Notes under the pieces: model-generated | Told to the model about the DNA's origin: nothing | Database searches by the model: none | Seen by the model: only the letters and a program-made list of their open reading frames with translations | Position numbers and translations under genes: made by a program | NCBI RefSeq assembly: GCF_900113375.1 | Contig: NZ_FOPC01000011.1 | Location: forward strand, 105,480-169,479 | Length of the DNA: 64,000 nt | From: Algoriphagus hitonicola | GTDB taxonomy: Bacteria > Bacteroidota > Bacteroidia > Cytophagales > Cyclobacteriaceae | Reading direction: 5' to 3' | Shown here: positions 50,067 to 59,852 of the stretch, piece by piece | Numbering within the stretch: the stretch's first letter is position 1 | Layout: every line of letters begins with the position of its first letter

Positions 50067-52400
50067 TTAGAAGCTATAGCGAGCACTGATGAGCGCAATT
50101 CTTGTTTCTCTTTTGGAGTAAAAATCTTGGCTAAAGGTATTGGTTAGTGCAAAACCAGCCCATCTTCGCGTATCGAATACGTCGCGAACACTCAAGGTTA
50201 CCGAACCGCGATTTTCCATAAATCCTTTTTGCAAACTGGCATCGACATAGTATTGTGATAAGTCACGACCCTGAGCTTCGATTTCCGGTGATTCATAATT
50301 ACCCACCAATTGGAAATTGAATCCATAGGGAAGTTTAAAATCCTGAGTCAATTTGGTATTCCATGAGAAACCCGAGTTGGTAAATTCTTCACCGATATTG
50401 GATCCATCCACCGATATTCTAAATAAAGTCACACCACCGTTAATCGTGTACCAGTTGTTCACTTCGCTCACTCCGACAAACTCCACCCCATATGAACTGG
50501 AAGAAAGCAAGTTGTCAGGCTGAGAATAAGAAACCCCATCCTCAATGATGGTAATGTAATCCAACTGACCTTCGGTTTGACGATAGAAGACATTTGTCGC
50601 AAAACTTGAATTGTCAAAGTTGGCCAAATGTCCAAACTCAAAGGAATCGATCATTTCAGGCTGAAGGTTTGGATTACCTCTTCGGACGTTTAAGGAGTCC
50701 GTGATATCTGGAAATGGGTTCAATCTCCAAGCAGTAGGACGATCAATTCTTCGGCTATAGGTAAATTTCAATGAATGGTTGTCATTGAGATTGTACATGG
50801 TCTGTACACTCGGGAAAAAATTGAAATATTCCTGTGATCCTCGCTCATCTGTATTGGCAAGGTAGGTATCGACAAAAGTCATCTCACCTCTTAAACCCAA
50901 GGTATATTCAAATTTTCCACCGGCATTGGAGTATATAAAATAACCGGCGTGAATCTGATCTTCGTAAAGGAAGACATTACTTACAGCGGGGTCTTCGACA
51001 AACTCCTGACTCTGCTCATCCAGTCGGGCATAGCTGTAATCATTATCGAATTTCCTTAGATTGGATTTTAAACCTGCCTCAATTTTTCTGTCTTCATCCA
51101 AAGGCTTGATATAATCTGCCTGGAAAATAAAGGTATTTCTCACTTCGTCTGTGAAAGCTCGTTCCTGCCCGTTTAGATTGCTGGGATCAGGATTGAGTGT
51201 ATTTCTGAAAATGTCAATGTTTTGGGTCTTAAATTGATTGGTGTAAGACTGACTGACCAAGGCACGTAGGGTATGTCCTTTATCTTTAAATGAGTGCTCA
51301 AAAATCAAGGCATTATCAAATCCCTCGTCGGATTCATCTTCAGTATTTCTTCTTACATAATCAAAAGAATCCGTCTCGCCGTCGATAATTCGGTCCAATT
51401 CCGCAAAAAGTGTGTTGGTTTGATAGTTTATTCCATATTGATAAACTCCTTCATAACTGATGACATTATTCCCGAAGTAATAATCTGCGCCATAGTTTAC
51501 ATTATGTCCTGTTCTTCGGCTTGAGCTTCGTGTACTCTGATCGAGTATTTCGTTTCGGTCAAAAATTTCACGAACTGAAGTTCGCTCTCCGACATTTTTC
51601 CAATCTCGATAGTTGTACCCACCATACACATTCCACTTCTTACCTCGGTGATTTACACTTCCACCAATATTGGATCGGTTTCGAGTACCGTAGGTTCCTT
51701 CCACACTACCGTGAGTACCGAAGTCTTGTCCTTTTTTCAAAATAATATCGATGACTCCACCCTCTGCCTCTGCATCAAATCGGGCATTTGGGTTATTGAT
51801 AATTTTGATTTCCTCAATGGCGGAGGCTGGCAATTGATCCAAATTTCGTGTCAGCGAAGAATTACGGCCATTGATCAAAATATTGGTTCCGGTACTTCCT
51901 CTCAAGGAAATAGAACCATCCTCAGATACTGAAATTGATGGAGTATTGCGAAGAATATCCAATAGTGTACCACCCGCATTAGCCAGGTTGTTTTCTGGAG
52001 TCACAGTAATACCCTCCATAGTAGATCTGACAGGCATTTTGGTAGTCTGCACCACCACTTCTTCCAAAGCCGCACTTTCACTCACCATTTCTAATTCACC
52101 TAGTTCCTGCGATTGACTCAAATCAATGTCCGGAACTACCAAATCCTCAAAACCCAGAAAAAAGGCTTTGAGGAAATAAGTACCCTCAGGGGCGGAAAGA
52201 TTGAAGTTTCCGGATTCGTCGGTATCGGAGAATGAGACCGGATCTGAATCATCCAGGGACTTAAATAGAGCTACCTGCACATAGGCTAGGGGCTCCTGAT
52301 TTTCCTGATCAATCAGTTTTCCTTTGACTGATTTTTCCTGAGCCATCAGTCCAGCTGAGAAGCACAATCCGAAAAAGGCACTGAGAAAAATAGACTTCAT
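50067..52400 (-). CDS. TonB-dependent receptor-like outer-membrane barrel protein
   Basis: The ATG at 52400 gives 777 residues with signal peptide MKSIFLSAFFGLCFSAGLMA. A CarboxypepD_reg domain (KSVKGKLIDQENQEPLAYVQ) and a plug (GGTLLDILRNTPSISVSEDG; GSTGTNILINGRNSS) precede a barrel of the outer-membrane beta-barrel 3 type. This resembles receptors regulated by adjacent two-component systems. It is the third gene behind the response regulator and sensor kinase on the minus strand, 75 bases after the kinase. The substrate is unknown. Confidence 0.9.
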   Translation of the reverse strand: MKSIFLSAFFGLCFSAGLMAQEKSVKGKLIDQENQEPLAYVQVALFKSLDDSDPVSFSDTDESGNFNLSAPEGTYFLKAFFLGFEDLVVPDIDLSQSQELGELEMVSESAALEEVVVQTTKMPVRSTMEGITVTPENNLANAGGTLLDILRNTPSISVSEDGSISLRGSTGTNILINGRNSSLTRNLDQLPASAIEEIKIINNPNARFDAEAEGGVIDIILKKGQDFGTHGSVEGTYGTRNRSNIGGSVNHRGKKWNVYGGYNYRDWKNVGERTSVREIFDRNEILDQSTRSSSRRTGHNVNYGADYYFGNNVISYEGVYQYGINYQTNTLFAELDRIIDGETDSFDYVRRNTEDESDEGFDNALIFEHSFKDKGHTLRALVSQSYTNQFKTQNIDIFRNTLNPDPSNLNGQERAFTDEVRNTFIFQADYIKPLDEDRKIEAGLKSNLRKFDNDYSYARLDEQSQEFVEDPAVSNVFLYEDQIHAGYFIYSNAGGKFEYTLGLRGEMTFVDTYLANTDERGSQEYFNFFPSVQTMYNLNDNHSLKFTYSRRIDRPTAWRLNPFPDITDSLNVRRGNPNLQPEMIDSFEFGHLANFDNSSFATNVFYRQTEGQLDYITIIEDGVSYSQPDNLLSSSSYGVEFVGVSEVNNWYTINGGVTLFRISVDGSNIGEEFTNSGFSWNTKLTQDFKLPYGFNFQLVGNYESPEIEAQGRDLSQYYVDASLQKGFMENRGSVTLSVRDVFDTRRWAGFALTNTFSQDFYSKRETRIALISARYSF

Positions 52401-52475
52401 TAAAAGATGCATAGTTGGTTTGTATTAATTTTCAATACAAGATTACAAATAGATTCTGTAGAGATTTTGAAGCAA

Positions 52476-53729
52476 TTACTTAAACAAAATCGTCAAAACG
52501 TGCAGATTGTTTTCGATTCGGTAGATCGGACGAAGATTATATCGTCTGCAAATCTGTTTGACGATAGATAATCCAAGGCCGATGGAGTCTGAATTGGTAT
52601 TTCCTTTGGAGAATCGGTCAAAAAATTCTTCGGGATCTTTTTCTGGAAGGGCTCCACTATTTTCGATTCGAAGGCTGTAATCGTTGAGTTCCACATAAAG
52701 TTTTCCGCCTTCGACATTATGCTTTATCGCATTATTGATCAGATTTTGAATGAGGACTTCAGCGATAAATGGGTGGATTTTTACGCTGGAATTTTCCTGA
52801 ATCTGGGTTTTTACTTCCAGATTTTTCAACTCGATCAGTTCGGTCATCCCTTCGATGATTTTTTGTACGATAGGGCTGAGGTCAATTTTTTCGGGAGCTT
52901 CAAACTCTTCATTTTCCAACTTGGCCAACATAGATAGAGAGCGTACGATTTTGTTGATTTTTTCATTGCTTTGATAGGCCGATTGGATCATCAGCGCTTG
53001 TTTTTCGCTGATTTGTTCATTCATCAAATGCTCCAGTTTGCCACGAATGATCGCGGAAGGGGTTTGAATTTCGTGAGATAGATTTTCAGAAAACTCCTTG
53101 ATCTGACGGTAATCATTGAGTAGTTTTTGAGACATTTTTTCCAAAAAGCTGTTGAGCTTTTCAAACTCGGCAATAGAATTTTCAGGAAGGTGGAGTGGCT
53201 CGTTTTTTTGAAAGTTGAAGCTTCGGATTTGATCCAAAGTCTTATGGAAGGGTCTAAGGATTTTATTGGAACCAATCCGGGTAAAAAAGCCAAGGAATAG
53301 CAGCTGAATCAAAAAAACCGAGAACATGGTGATCACGACAGTTTCGGTGATATCCTCTGTTTCAACTACGATATTGTAATATGAAATCCGGTAGTGTTTT
53401 CCATCGATTTTATAAGATTTGCTGGCTTTAAGCTGATTTTCTGCCCGGTTCATCGGATCGTGATAGGCGACCGTATCCCGGAGGTAAAGCTCCTCGAGAG
53501 GCAATTCGTATGGGATTTCGCGAATCTCAAGTTTATCATAAATCAGTCGGTCAGCCGGAGCTCCGGATTCGATCCGCTCTGCATAGGCATCTATCTGCCG
53601 GTCAAGTTCTCTTCCCAGCTCAAAATCGATTTCAGATTCAAACTTTTTGAAGATCAATAGCCCCCCTAAAAAAAGCGCGATCATGGTAATCAGAGTATAC
53701 CAGATGGTGAGTAGGTTGATAAGCTTCAT
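52476..53729 (-). CDS. Sensor histidine kinase
   Basis: A 417-residue inner-membrane kinase. Two transmembrane helices (about residues 7-27 and 131-152) flank a periplasmic sensing region of about 100 residues. The H box is FSENLSHEIQTPSAIIRGKL near 217, the N box NLINNAIKHN near 337, and the G box DSIGLGLSIVKQ near 384. The start overlaps the response regulator stop by four bases. It probably senses an envelope or metal signal and controls the neighbouring TonB receptor; this is inferred from order. Confidence 0.92.
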   Translation of the reverse strand: MKLINLLTIWYTLITMIALFLGGLLIFKKFESEIDFELGRELDRQIDAYAERIESGAPADRLIYDKLEIREIPYELPLEELYLRDTVAYHDPMNRAENQLKASKSYKIDGKHYRISYYNIVVETEDITETVVITMFSVFLIQLLFLGFFTRIGSNKILRPFHKTLDQIRSFNFQKNEPLHLPENSIAEFEKLNSFLEKMSQKLLNDYRQIKEFSENLSHEIQTPSAIIRGKLEHLMNEQISEKQALMIQSAYQSNEKINKIVRSLSMLAKLENEEFEAPEKIDLSPIVQKIIEGMTELIELKNLEVKTQIQENSSVKIHPFIAEVLIQNLINNAIKHNVEGGKLYVELNDYSLRIENSGALPEKDPEEFFDRFSKGNTNSDSIGLGLSIVKQICRRYNLRPIYRIENNLHVLTILFK

Positions 53730-54409
53730 GAAACGTTAGGGTCAAATTTGTAACCGATGCCATACACGGTTTTGATGTAATCATTTCCACCTGCCTGAGA
53801 GATTTTTTTTCGAAGATTTTTGACATGCTGATAGACAAAGTCAAAATTGGCCAGATCGTCGGTGTAATCTCCCCATAGGTGTTGGGCAATCGCTTCTTTT
53901 CCAATCACCCGGTTTTTGTTGGTGATGAAAAAAAGGAGCAGGTCAAATTCTTTTTTGGTCAGGTCGAGTATATTTTCAGCTACTTTCACCTGGATCAACG
54001 CCGTATCCAGGCTAATCTCATTAAATACAAGCTGGTCAGAGCCTCCCAGTCGGGACCGGCGATAGATGGCACGGAGTCGGGCAAGAAGCTCCGAGAGGTG
54101 AAAGGGTTTGGGCAGATAATCATCCGCTCCTTCGTCAAGCCCTTTGAGTCGGTCATCCAGCGAATCTTTGGCCGAGATGATCAGGACGTTAGTACTGAGT
54201 TTTTTGTTTTTGATAAAATCCAGAATCTCCAATCCATTCCCATCGGGGAGCATGAGGTCCAAAACGATACAGTCGTATTGAAAGCTTAATAACTTGTCCT
54301 GGGCGTCAAAAAGATTGGCGACAGTTTCGCAAAGGATATTTTCCCCTTGGAGATAGCTGACCATATTTTGAGTCAGCTCGGGGTTATCTTCAATGATGAG
54401 AATTTTCAT
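53726..54409 (-). CDS. OmpR/PhoB-family response regulator
   Basis: A 227-residue protein. The receiver domain has the acidic pair IEDN near residue 6, the phosphoacceptor Asp in YDCIVLDLMLPDGNGLEIL near 51 and the Lys in LPKPF near 101. A winged-helix Trans_reg_C domain follows from about 130 (ENILDLTKKEFDLLLFFITN; TVYGIGYKFDP). It is the first gene of a minus-strand operon with its kinase and a TonB receptor. Confidence 0.94.
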   Translation of the reverse strand: MKILIIEDNPELTQNMVSYLQGENILCETVANLFDAQDKLLSFQYDCIVLDLMLPDGNGLEILDFIKNKKLSTNVLIISAKDSLDDRLKGLDEGADDYLPKPFHLSELLARLRAIYRRSRLGGSDQLVFNEISLDTALIQVKVAENILDLTKKEFDLLLFFITNKNRVIGKEAIAQHLWGDYTDDLANFDFVYQHVKNLRKKISQAGGNDYIKTVYGIGYKFDPNVS

Positions 54410-54545
54410 AGGGGTGTGGCTGGTGGACCTAGGGAAGATACACGATTACAAAAGTAAATGGAAGATTTGAAGCAATTCTGAAGTGTGGCAATGACATTCT
54501 TTTCAATTTATCGGGATCTCTCCGTGTCCCTTTGGAATAATTTTC

Positions 54546-54553
54546 TAATTTTG
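54546..54553 (+). promoter_or_regulatory. -7 promoter element of carB
   Basis: TAATTTTG fits TAnnTTTG and lies 47 bases before the carB ATG. A -33 TTTG with the right spacing is not found. Confidence 0.4.
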
Positions 54554-54600
54554 CCCCAATTTGGACATCAGTAAAATTTTCGATTCAACCCTCCTCTCAA

Positions 54601-57420
54601 ATGCCAAAAGACAGTAGCATCAAGCACATTCTCATCATCGGTTCAGGTCCCATTGTCATCGGTCAAGCTTGCGAATTTGACTATTCAGGCTCCCAAGCTG
54701 CTAGATCCCTGCGTGAAGAAGGGGTCACGGTAACCCTGATCAATTCCAATCCGGCGACGATCATGACCGACCCAGTGACAGCAGACCATGTGTATCTGCT
54801 TCCCCTGGAAAAAAAATCAATCCGAAAAATATTGACTGACCACCCGGATATCGACGCTGTACTGCCGACCATGGGTGGTCAAACTGCATTAAACCTAGCC
54901 ATCGATTGTGATAAAGCCGGGATTTGGGAGCATTTTGGGGTGAAGATGATTGGCGTGGACATCGATGCGATCGACACGGCCGAAAACCGGGAGAAATTCA
55001 AGGCTCTTATGGAAAAAATTGGTGTGGGTGTCTGCAAAGGCGCGACAGCCACTTCCTTTTTGCAAGGAAAAGAGATTGCCCAAGAAATCGGTTTTCCATT
55101 GATTATTCGTGCTTCCTATACCTTGGGAGGAGCAGGAGGAGCCTTTGTGGAAAAGGCAGAAGATTTCGAACGTTTGCTCTCAGCTGGCTTGCAGGCCTCA
55201 CCGGTACATGAGGTGCTTATCGAGCAAAGTATCATGGGCTGGAAAGAGTACGAGCTGGAGGTCATGCGGGATAATATTGGGAATATGATCGTGATCTGTT
55301 CCATCGAAAATTTTGACCCGATGGGAGTACATACCGGTGATTCAATCACAGTTGCTCCGATTCAGACCTTGCCCGATACAGTGTATCAAAAGATGCGGAA
55401 TTATGCCATTACGATGATGAACTCGATTGGCAATTTTGCCGGAGGCTGTAATGTGCAGTTTGCGGTGAGTCCAGACAATCAGGAGATCATCGGTATCGAG
55501 ATCAATCCGCGGGTCTCCCGTTCTTCCGCTTTGGCATCCAAAGCCACCGGGTATCCGATTGCTAAAGTCGCAGCAAAATTGGCCATTGGGTATAATTTGG
55601 ACGAATTGCCTAATTCCATCACCGGCACGACTTCGGCCTATTTTGAGCCATCGATTGATTATGTGATTGTCAAAATCCCTCGATGGAATTTTGATAAATT
55701 TAAAGGCTCCGACCGACGGCTAGGACTATCCATGAAAGCCGTAGGTGAAGTGATGGGAATAGGAAGAAACTTCCAGGAAGCCTTGCAAAAAGCCTGTCAG
55801 TCACTTGAAATCAAACGAAATGGCCTTGGCGCTGACGGAAAAGAGCTTCGGGATCAAGACAAAATTTTATACTCGCTCGCCAACCCGAGCTGGAATAGAC
55901 TTTTTCACGTGTACGATGCATTCAAGTTGGGAATTTCATTTCGGACGATCCATGATTTGACCAAAATTGACAAATGGTTTCTGAAGCAAATTGAAGAACT
56001 GATTCATCTTGAGGCAGAGATTGATAAGTACACCCTGGATACCATCCCTTTTGAATTGATGGATTTGGCCAAGAAAAAAGGCTATGCTGATCGCCAAATT
56101 GCACACCTTCTAGGCTGCTTGGAAAGTGAAGTTTTCAACAAGCGCTACGAAGAAATGGGAATCAAGCGCGTGTACAAGCTAGTAGATACCTGTGCGGCAG
56201 AATTTGAAGCGCAGACTCCTTATTATTATTCTTCATTTGGAGAGGAAAATGAATCCATCCGCACACCAAAAAAGAAAGTGGTGGTTTTGGGTTCCGGTCC
56301 AAATCGGGTCGGACAAGGGATCGAGTTTGACTATTCCTGCGTGCATGGGGTTTTGGCCGCCAAAGAATGCGGTTACGAAACCATCATGATCAATTGTAAT
56401 CCGGAGACGGTTTCCACAGATTTCGATGTGGCAGATAAGCTTTACTTTGAGCCGGTATTCTGGGAGCATATTTATGAAATCATCCTCCACGAAAAGCCGG
56501 AAGGAGTCATTGTGCAGTTAGGTGGTCAGACGGCCTTGAAGCTTGCCGAAAAACTGGATAAGTACGGGATCAAAATCATCGGGACAAGCTTTGAAGCCTT
56601 GGATTTGGCCGAGGATCGGGGTTTATTTTCCACACTTTTGAAAGAAAATAATGTGCCGTATCCTGAATTTGGCACGATCCATAATACCGATGAGGCTTTG
56701 GAGCTTTGCAAAAGATTGGGCTTTCCACTACTTGTACGTCCGAGCTACGTCCTCGGAGGTCAGGGAATGAAAATCGTGATCAACGAAAAGGAACTTGAAG
56801 AGCATGTGGTCAATGTGCTAAAAGATATTCCAAATAATGAAATTCTTTTGGACCATTTTCTGGAAGGAGCGATCGAGGCCGAGGCGGATGCAATCTGTGA
56901 TGGAGAAAATGTGTACATCATCGGAATCATGCAGCATATCGAGCCCGCTGGAATCCACTCCGGAGATTCCTATGCAGTACTTCCCCCCTACAATTTGGGC
57001 GATTTGGTGATTAGACAGATCGAAACTTACACCGAGCGGATTGCTCTGGCTTTGCGTACGCAGGGTTTGATCAATATTCAATTTGCGATCAAAAACGACA
57101 AGGTTTATGTCATCGAAGCCAACCCAAGAGCCTCTCGAACCGTTCCATTTATCTGCAAAGCGTATCGTGAGCCTTATGTAAACTATGCCACAAAGGTGAT
57201 GTTAGGTGAGAAAAAGGTGACAGATTTTGAATTCAAACCCTACAAAAAAGGTTATGCGATCAAAGAGCCGGTATTCTCTTTCCACAAATTCCCAAATGTC
57301 AATAAGGAACTCGGTCCTGAAATGAAGTCAACCGGCGAGTCAATTTATTTTATCGATGATTTGATGGACGATTATTTCTTAAAGATTTACTCCGAGCGGA
57401 ATTTGTATCTCAGCCGATAA
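54601..57420 (+). CDS. carB: Carbamoyl-phosphate synthase large subunit, lacking the MGS-like domain
   Basis: A 939-residue protein with two ATP-grasp halves (HILIIGSGPIVIGQACEFDY; VVVLGSGPNRVGQGIEFDYS). It makes carbamoyl phosphate from bicarbonate, ATP and ammonia delivered by the small subunit, for pyrimidine and arginine synthesis. E. coli CarB is about 1073 residues; this one ends shortly after ELGPEMKSTGE, so the C-terminal MGS-like allosteric domain is missing. I recall similarly short CarB proteins elsewhere in Bacteroidota. carA is not adjacent. Confidence 0.95.
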   Translation: MPKDSSIKHILIIGSGPIVIGQACEFDYSGSQAARSLREEGVTVTLINSNPATIMTDPVTADHVYLLPLEKKSIRKILTDHPDIDAVLPTMGGQTALNLAIDCDKAGIWEHFGVKMIGVDIDAIDTAENREKFKALMEKIGVGVCKGATATSFLQGKEIAQEIGFPLIIRASYTLGGAGGAFVEKAEDFERLLSAGLQASPVHEVLIEQSIMGWKEYELEVMRDNIGNMIVICSIENFDPMGVHTGDSITVAPIQTLPDTVYQKMRNYAITMMNSIGNFAGGCNVQFAVSPDNQEIIGIEINPRVSRSSALASKATGYPIAKVAAKLAIGYNLDELPNSITGTTSAYFEPSIDYVIVKIPRWNFDKFKGSDRRLGLSMKAVGEVMGIGRNFQEALQKACQSLEIKRNGLGADGKELRDQDKILYSLANPSWNRLFHVYDAFKLGISFRTIHDLTKIDKWFLKQIEELIHLEAEIDKYTLDTIPFELMDLAKKKGYADRQIAHLLGCLESEVFNKRYEEMGIKRVYKLVDTCAAEFEAQTPYYYSSFGEENESIRTPKKKVVVLGSGPNRVGQGIEFDYSCVHGVLAAKECGYETIMINCNPETVSTDFDVADKLYFEPVFWEHIYEIILHEKPEGVIVQLGGQTALKLAEKLDKYGIKIIGTSFEALDLAEDRGLFSTLLKENNVPYPEFGTIHNTDEALELCKRLGFPLLVRPSYVLGGQGMKIVINEKELEEHVVNVLKDIPNNEILLDHFLEGAIEAEADAICDGENVYIIGIMQHIEPAGIHSGDSYAVLPPYNLGDLVIRQIETYTERIALALRTQGLINIQFAIKNDKVYVIEANPRASRTVPFICKAYREPYVNYATKVMLGEKKVTDFEFKPYKKGYAIKEPVFSFHKFPNVNKELGPEMKSTGESIYFIDDLMDDYFLKIYSERNLYLSR

Positions 57421-57538
57421 GGCATAATGCAGCAGAATTAAGAGCTGTATTCTGAAAATGATATCGTAGGTAGTCGGTTTTATCCTCAAATTACCGAGGT
57501 TTGAAAGGGAACTGCTGACTAAGAAAAAATAGGTGTAA

Positions 57539-57805
57539 ATGGGTGGTTTATTAAAATTTGTAGTAATTCTTTTGGGTGTAGGTTGGTTGCTGGGACAGCT
57601 GATCCGTTATTTTCTACGGACAAAGCTTGCTAAATTTGCCCAGCAAGTTTCGGAGATGGAGCGACAACAGCGAAGAGAGCAGCAAGAGGCGTCTAGGCCA
57701 AAAGAAGGCGTCAATGTGGATTACATCCCCAAAACGCACCAAGAAAAACGGAAGAAAGATATAGAGGGCGGAGAATACGTCGACTATGAAGAAGTGAAGG
57801 AATAA
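57539..57805 (+). CDS. DUF4834 family membrane-anchored protein
   Basis: An 88-residue protein. One N-terminal transmembrane helix (LLKFVVILLGVGWLLGQLIR) is followed by a charged, helical cytoplasmic tail and a conserved YVDYEEVKE end. This matches DUF4834, a small Bacteroidota family of unknown function. It follows carB by about 120 bases and is closed by a terminator. Confidence 0.8.
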   Translation: MGGLLKFVVILLGVGWLLGQLIRYFLRTKLAKFAQQVSEMERQQRREQQEASRPKEGVNVDYIPKTHQEKRKKDIEGGEYVDYEEVKE

Positions 57806-57807
57806 TC

Positions 57808-57836
57808 AAAAAGCCTGTGTTCGCACGGGCTTTTTG
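57808..57836. terminator. Bidirectional terminator
   Basis: AAAAAGCCTGTG (57808-57819) pairs with CACGGGCTTTTT (57824-57835), with a TTCG loop. Confidence 0.9.
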
Positions 57837-57854
57837 GTTAAGTGGTCATCCCAT

Positions 57855-58046
57855 TTAATTTTTGAGAGATTTTTTCTCCTTCATTTTCCGTAAAAAATAT
57901 TCCGGAGTTCGGGTCACGATCTTCCCATCGATTTGGGCCACGATTTTTTGTCCCAATCGCTTTTTCATAGTAAGGAAGTCTTCGGCGGAATTCAGAATTG
58001 CGGATTTCAATTCTACTTTAAGCTTTTCTTTTTCTTCGGAACTCAT
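57855..58046 (-). CDS. Small helical protein, possible antitoxin of the zeta-like toxin
   Basis: A 63-residue basic, helical protein (MSSEEKEKLKVELKSAILNS; LTMKKRLGQKIVAQIDGKIV). Its start overlaps the stop of the zeta-toxin-like gene by four bases, so the two are translationally coupled with the putative toxin first. It has no similarity I recognise to epsilon antitoxins or to an HTH. An antitoxin role is suggested only by gene order. Confidence 0.6.
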   Translation of the reverse strand: MSSEEKEKLKVELKSAILNSAEDFLTMKKRLGQKIVAQIDGKIVTRTPEYFLRKMKEKKSLKN

Positions 58047-58618
58047 ATCAAATGGGATTTGATCATTTCAAATTTATAAATATTTACTATTTGAAGAGTA
58101 ATATCTTTTTCGGCAACCAAATCGGGAATAGGACCTGAATTGTCAACTATTACCAGATAATCCACTATATCAAAAAAAAGTTTGAAAAGGTTATAAATGC
58201 CGCGTTGATATCTTCTTCGAATTACTTCTTCAGGAATATGATGTCCGCCCTCAGAAACTCGTTTTTTAACTCGTTGTATGGCCAAGTTTTCAGACTCTAA
58301 CCAGAAAAACACTAACGACACAAAATATCCATGCTTTTGAGCTTTTCTGATAACCCCAAGGTACGATCGCGTTGATAAGGTAGTCTCGAAGGCAAAAACC
58401 TCCTCTTTTTCAATCAAATCATGAATTCTTTCCAACATAATGCGTCCTGCCTCGAATGCTACTGTTTCGGGTTGGAAAGGTGATAGTCCACGAGCAATTT
58501 CATCCGCATTCACAAACTCCTTGCAGCCTAGAAGCTCTGGCAATATGCGAAAGGAAGCTGTGGTTTTTCCGGCACCGTTGCAACCTGCGATTATATAGAG
58601 CCTCTTTTTCTCCACCAT
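58043..58618 (-). CDS. Zeta-toxin-like P-loop kinase
   Basis: A 191-residue protein. Walker A is GCNGAGKTT (residues 12-20). NADEIARGLSPFQPE near 38 and FAFETTLSTRSY near 76 are typical of the zeta toxin/UDP-N-acetylglucosamine kinase family. The RRRYQRGIYNLF region near 134 supplies basic residues. Zeta toxins phosphorylate peptidoglycan precursors. Without an epsilon-like antitoxin it could also be a housekeeping AAA-type kinase. It is coupled with the 63-residue gene behind it. Confidence 0.82.
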   Translation of the reverse strand: MVEKKRLYIIAGCNGAGKTTASFRILPELLGCKEFVNADEIARGLSPFQPETVAFEAGRIMLERIHDLIEKEEVFAFETTLSTRSYLGVIRKAQKHGYFVSLVFFWLESENLAIQRVKKRVSEGGHHIPEEVIRRRYQRGIYNLFKLFFDIVDYLVIVDNSGPIPDLVAEKDITLQIVNIYKFEMIKSHLI

Positions 58619-58646
58619 TAAATTTGTAAAAAAATAAGCAAAACCG

Positions 58647-59852
58647 CTAGCTTATTCTCCTACACCAAAAAAGCTTAAATCCAGATTGGCTTTTCGTTCC
58701 GATGAGAAACTCTTCTCCTCCATCCTTCAATCCGAGTTTCTTTTTAAGTTCATTGGCACTTTGGTTATAATTTCGGCAAATCACATTGACTTTTCCAGCG
58801 GGGAAAAGTGCCTTCATTACTTTTTTGTTCGGGGGAATCTCATCAATGATCTCAAAAATCCGAGCTGGGATGGATTCCTTGGGTAAGTCGGAACAGGTGT
58901 AAAAATGGCTGTTTTTCTCCAGCTTTTTCAAGCCAAATCGGGCGGCAAAAAGATTAAATGCTCCGGCTTTTAGGATTCCACTCAGCGGTTCGATTAAGTA
59001 GTTTTCGGCTTCCGCTAATTGTGAAACGGCGTTTTGCTCTTCTTTTGGGTCAAAGGAAAACTGTGGAAAACCACTCCCCAAATCCACCACTTCGATCTGT
59101 TTTGAAGCTAGGTTCTTTTCTTTCTTCCAAGAAAGCAAAAGCTCCTTTACTTCATTTTTGATCGAGAGAATGGTGATTTTTTGAATTTCGGGTAGCTCGA
59201 CCCAAGCCTGCGAAATATCCAACATCGGAGAGGATTTGATCAAAATCTGATCCCCCTTGCTTTTCAAAAGAGTCCATAAACCAACCACATCGGGTTCGCA
59301 ATCCTGGAGTTTATAGAGTTTTTGATTTCCCGAGCCACGCCTTGCCGGATCGATATAAATCAGGTCAAAATGATGATTGGTTTTTTCCAAAAACTCCATT
59401 CCATCTCCTTCGAAAAACTCAAACTTGCTTGCAAGACCCTCCAAGAGTTCCAGTTGCTGCAAATTATGGGTTGTGATCTCAAAAAGTTCTTTTTGCCTTT
59501 CGCAGTAAATCCCTTTTGCAAATTTCTGACTCAGGTAAAAAAAATCCACCCCAAATCCTCCCGTCATGTCAATCATAATTTTTCCATCAAACCCTTGAGC
59601 TTTGAATTTAGCAGTTTCCTCACTGGAGCTTTGCTCTAACGAAAGGGATGCGGGGAATATGAGTTCGGGATTTGAAGCCCATTCTGGAAGTTTTTTTTCT
59701 GTCCTTCGCCTAGCATAAATCTGTTGAACTGCCGCTTTAAGGTCAAAAGAAACTTTCCCCTGGTATTTAAAAAGCAAAAGTGCAGGATCTTCATTGAGAT
59801 GATCCTGCACAAATTGTCTGAATTCAGCGCTATGAAACTCGCTGGGATTCAT
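58647..59852 (-). CDS. Class I SAM-dependent methyltransferase with THUMP-like C-terminus
   Basis: A 401-residue protein from the ATG at 59852, which shares one base with the asd stop codon. The N-terminal helical region is followed by a SAM-binding motif MIDMTGGFGVDFFYLSQKF near residue 95 and a DPARRG motif near 170. The C-terminal part from about 320 is THUMP-like (KAGAFNLFAARFGLKKLEKN; RNYNQSANELKKKLGLKDGG). This family is conserved in Bacteroidota and is presumed to act on RNA; the substrate is not established. Confidence 0.85.
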   Translation of the reverse strand: MNPSEFHSAEFRQFVQDHLNEDPALLLFKYQGKVSFDLKAAVQQIYARRRTEKKLPEWASNPELIFPASLSLEQSSSEETAKFKAQGFDGKIMIDMTGGFGVDFFYLSQKFAKGIYCERQKELFEITTHNLQQLELLEGLASKFEFFEGDGMEFLEKTNHHFDLIYIDPARRGSGNQKLYKLQDCEPDVVGLWTLLKSKGDQILIKSSPMLDISQAWVELPEIQKITILSIKNEVKELLLSWKKEKNLASKQIEVVDLGSGFPQFSFDPKEEQNAVSQLAEAENYLIEPLSGILKAGAFNLFAARFGLKKLEKNSHFYTCSDLPKESIPARIFEIIDEIPPNKKVMKALFPAGKVNVICRNYNQSANELKKKLGLKDGGEEFLIGTKSQSGFKLFWCRRIS

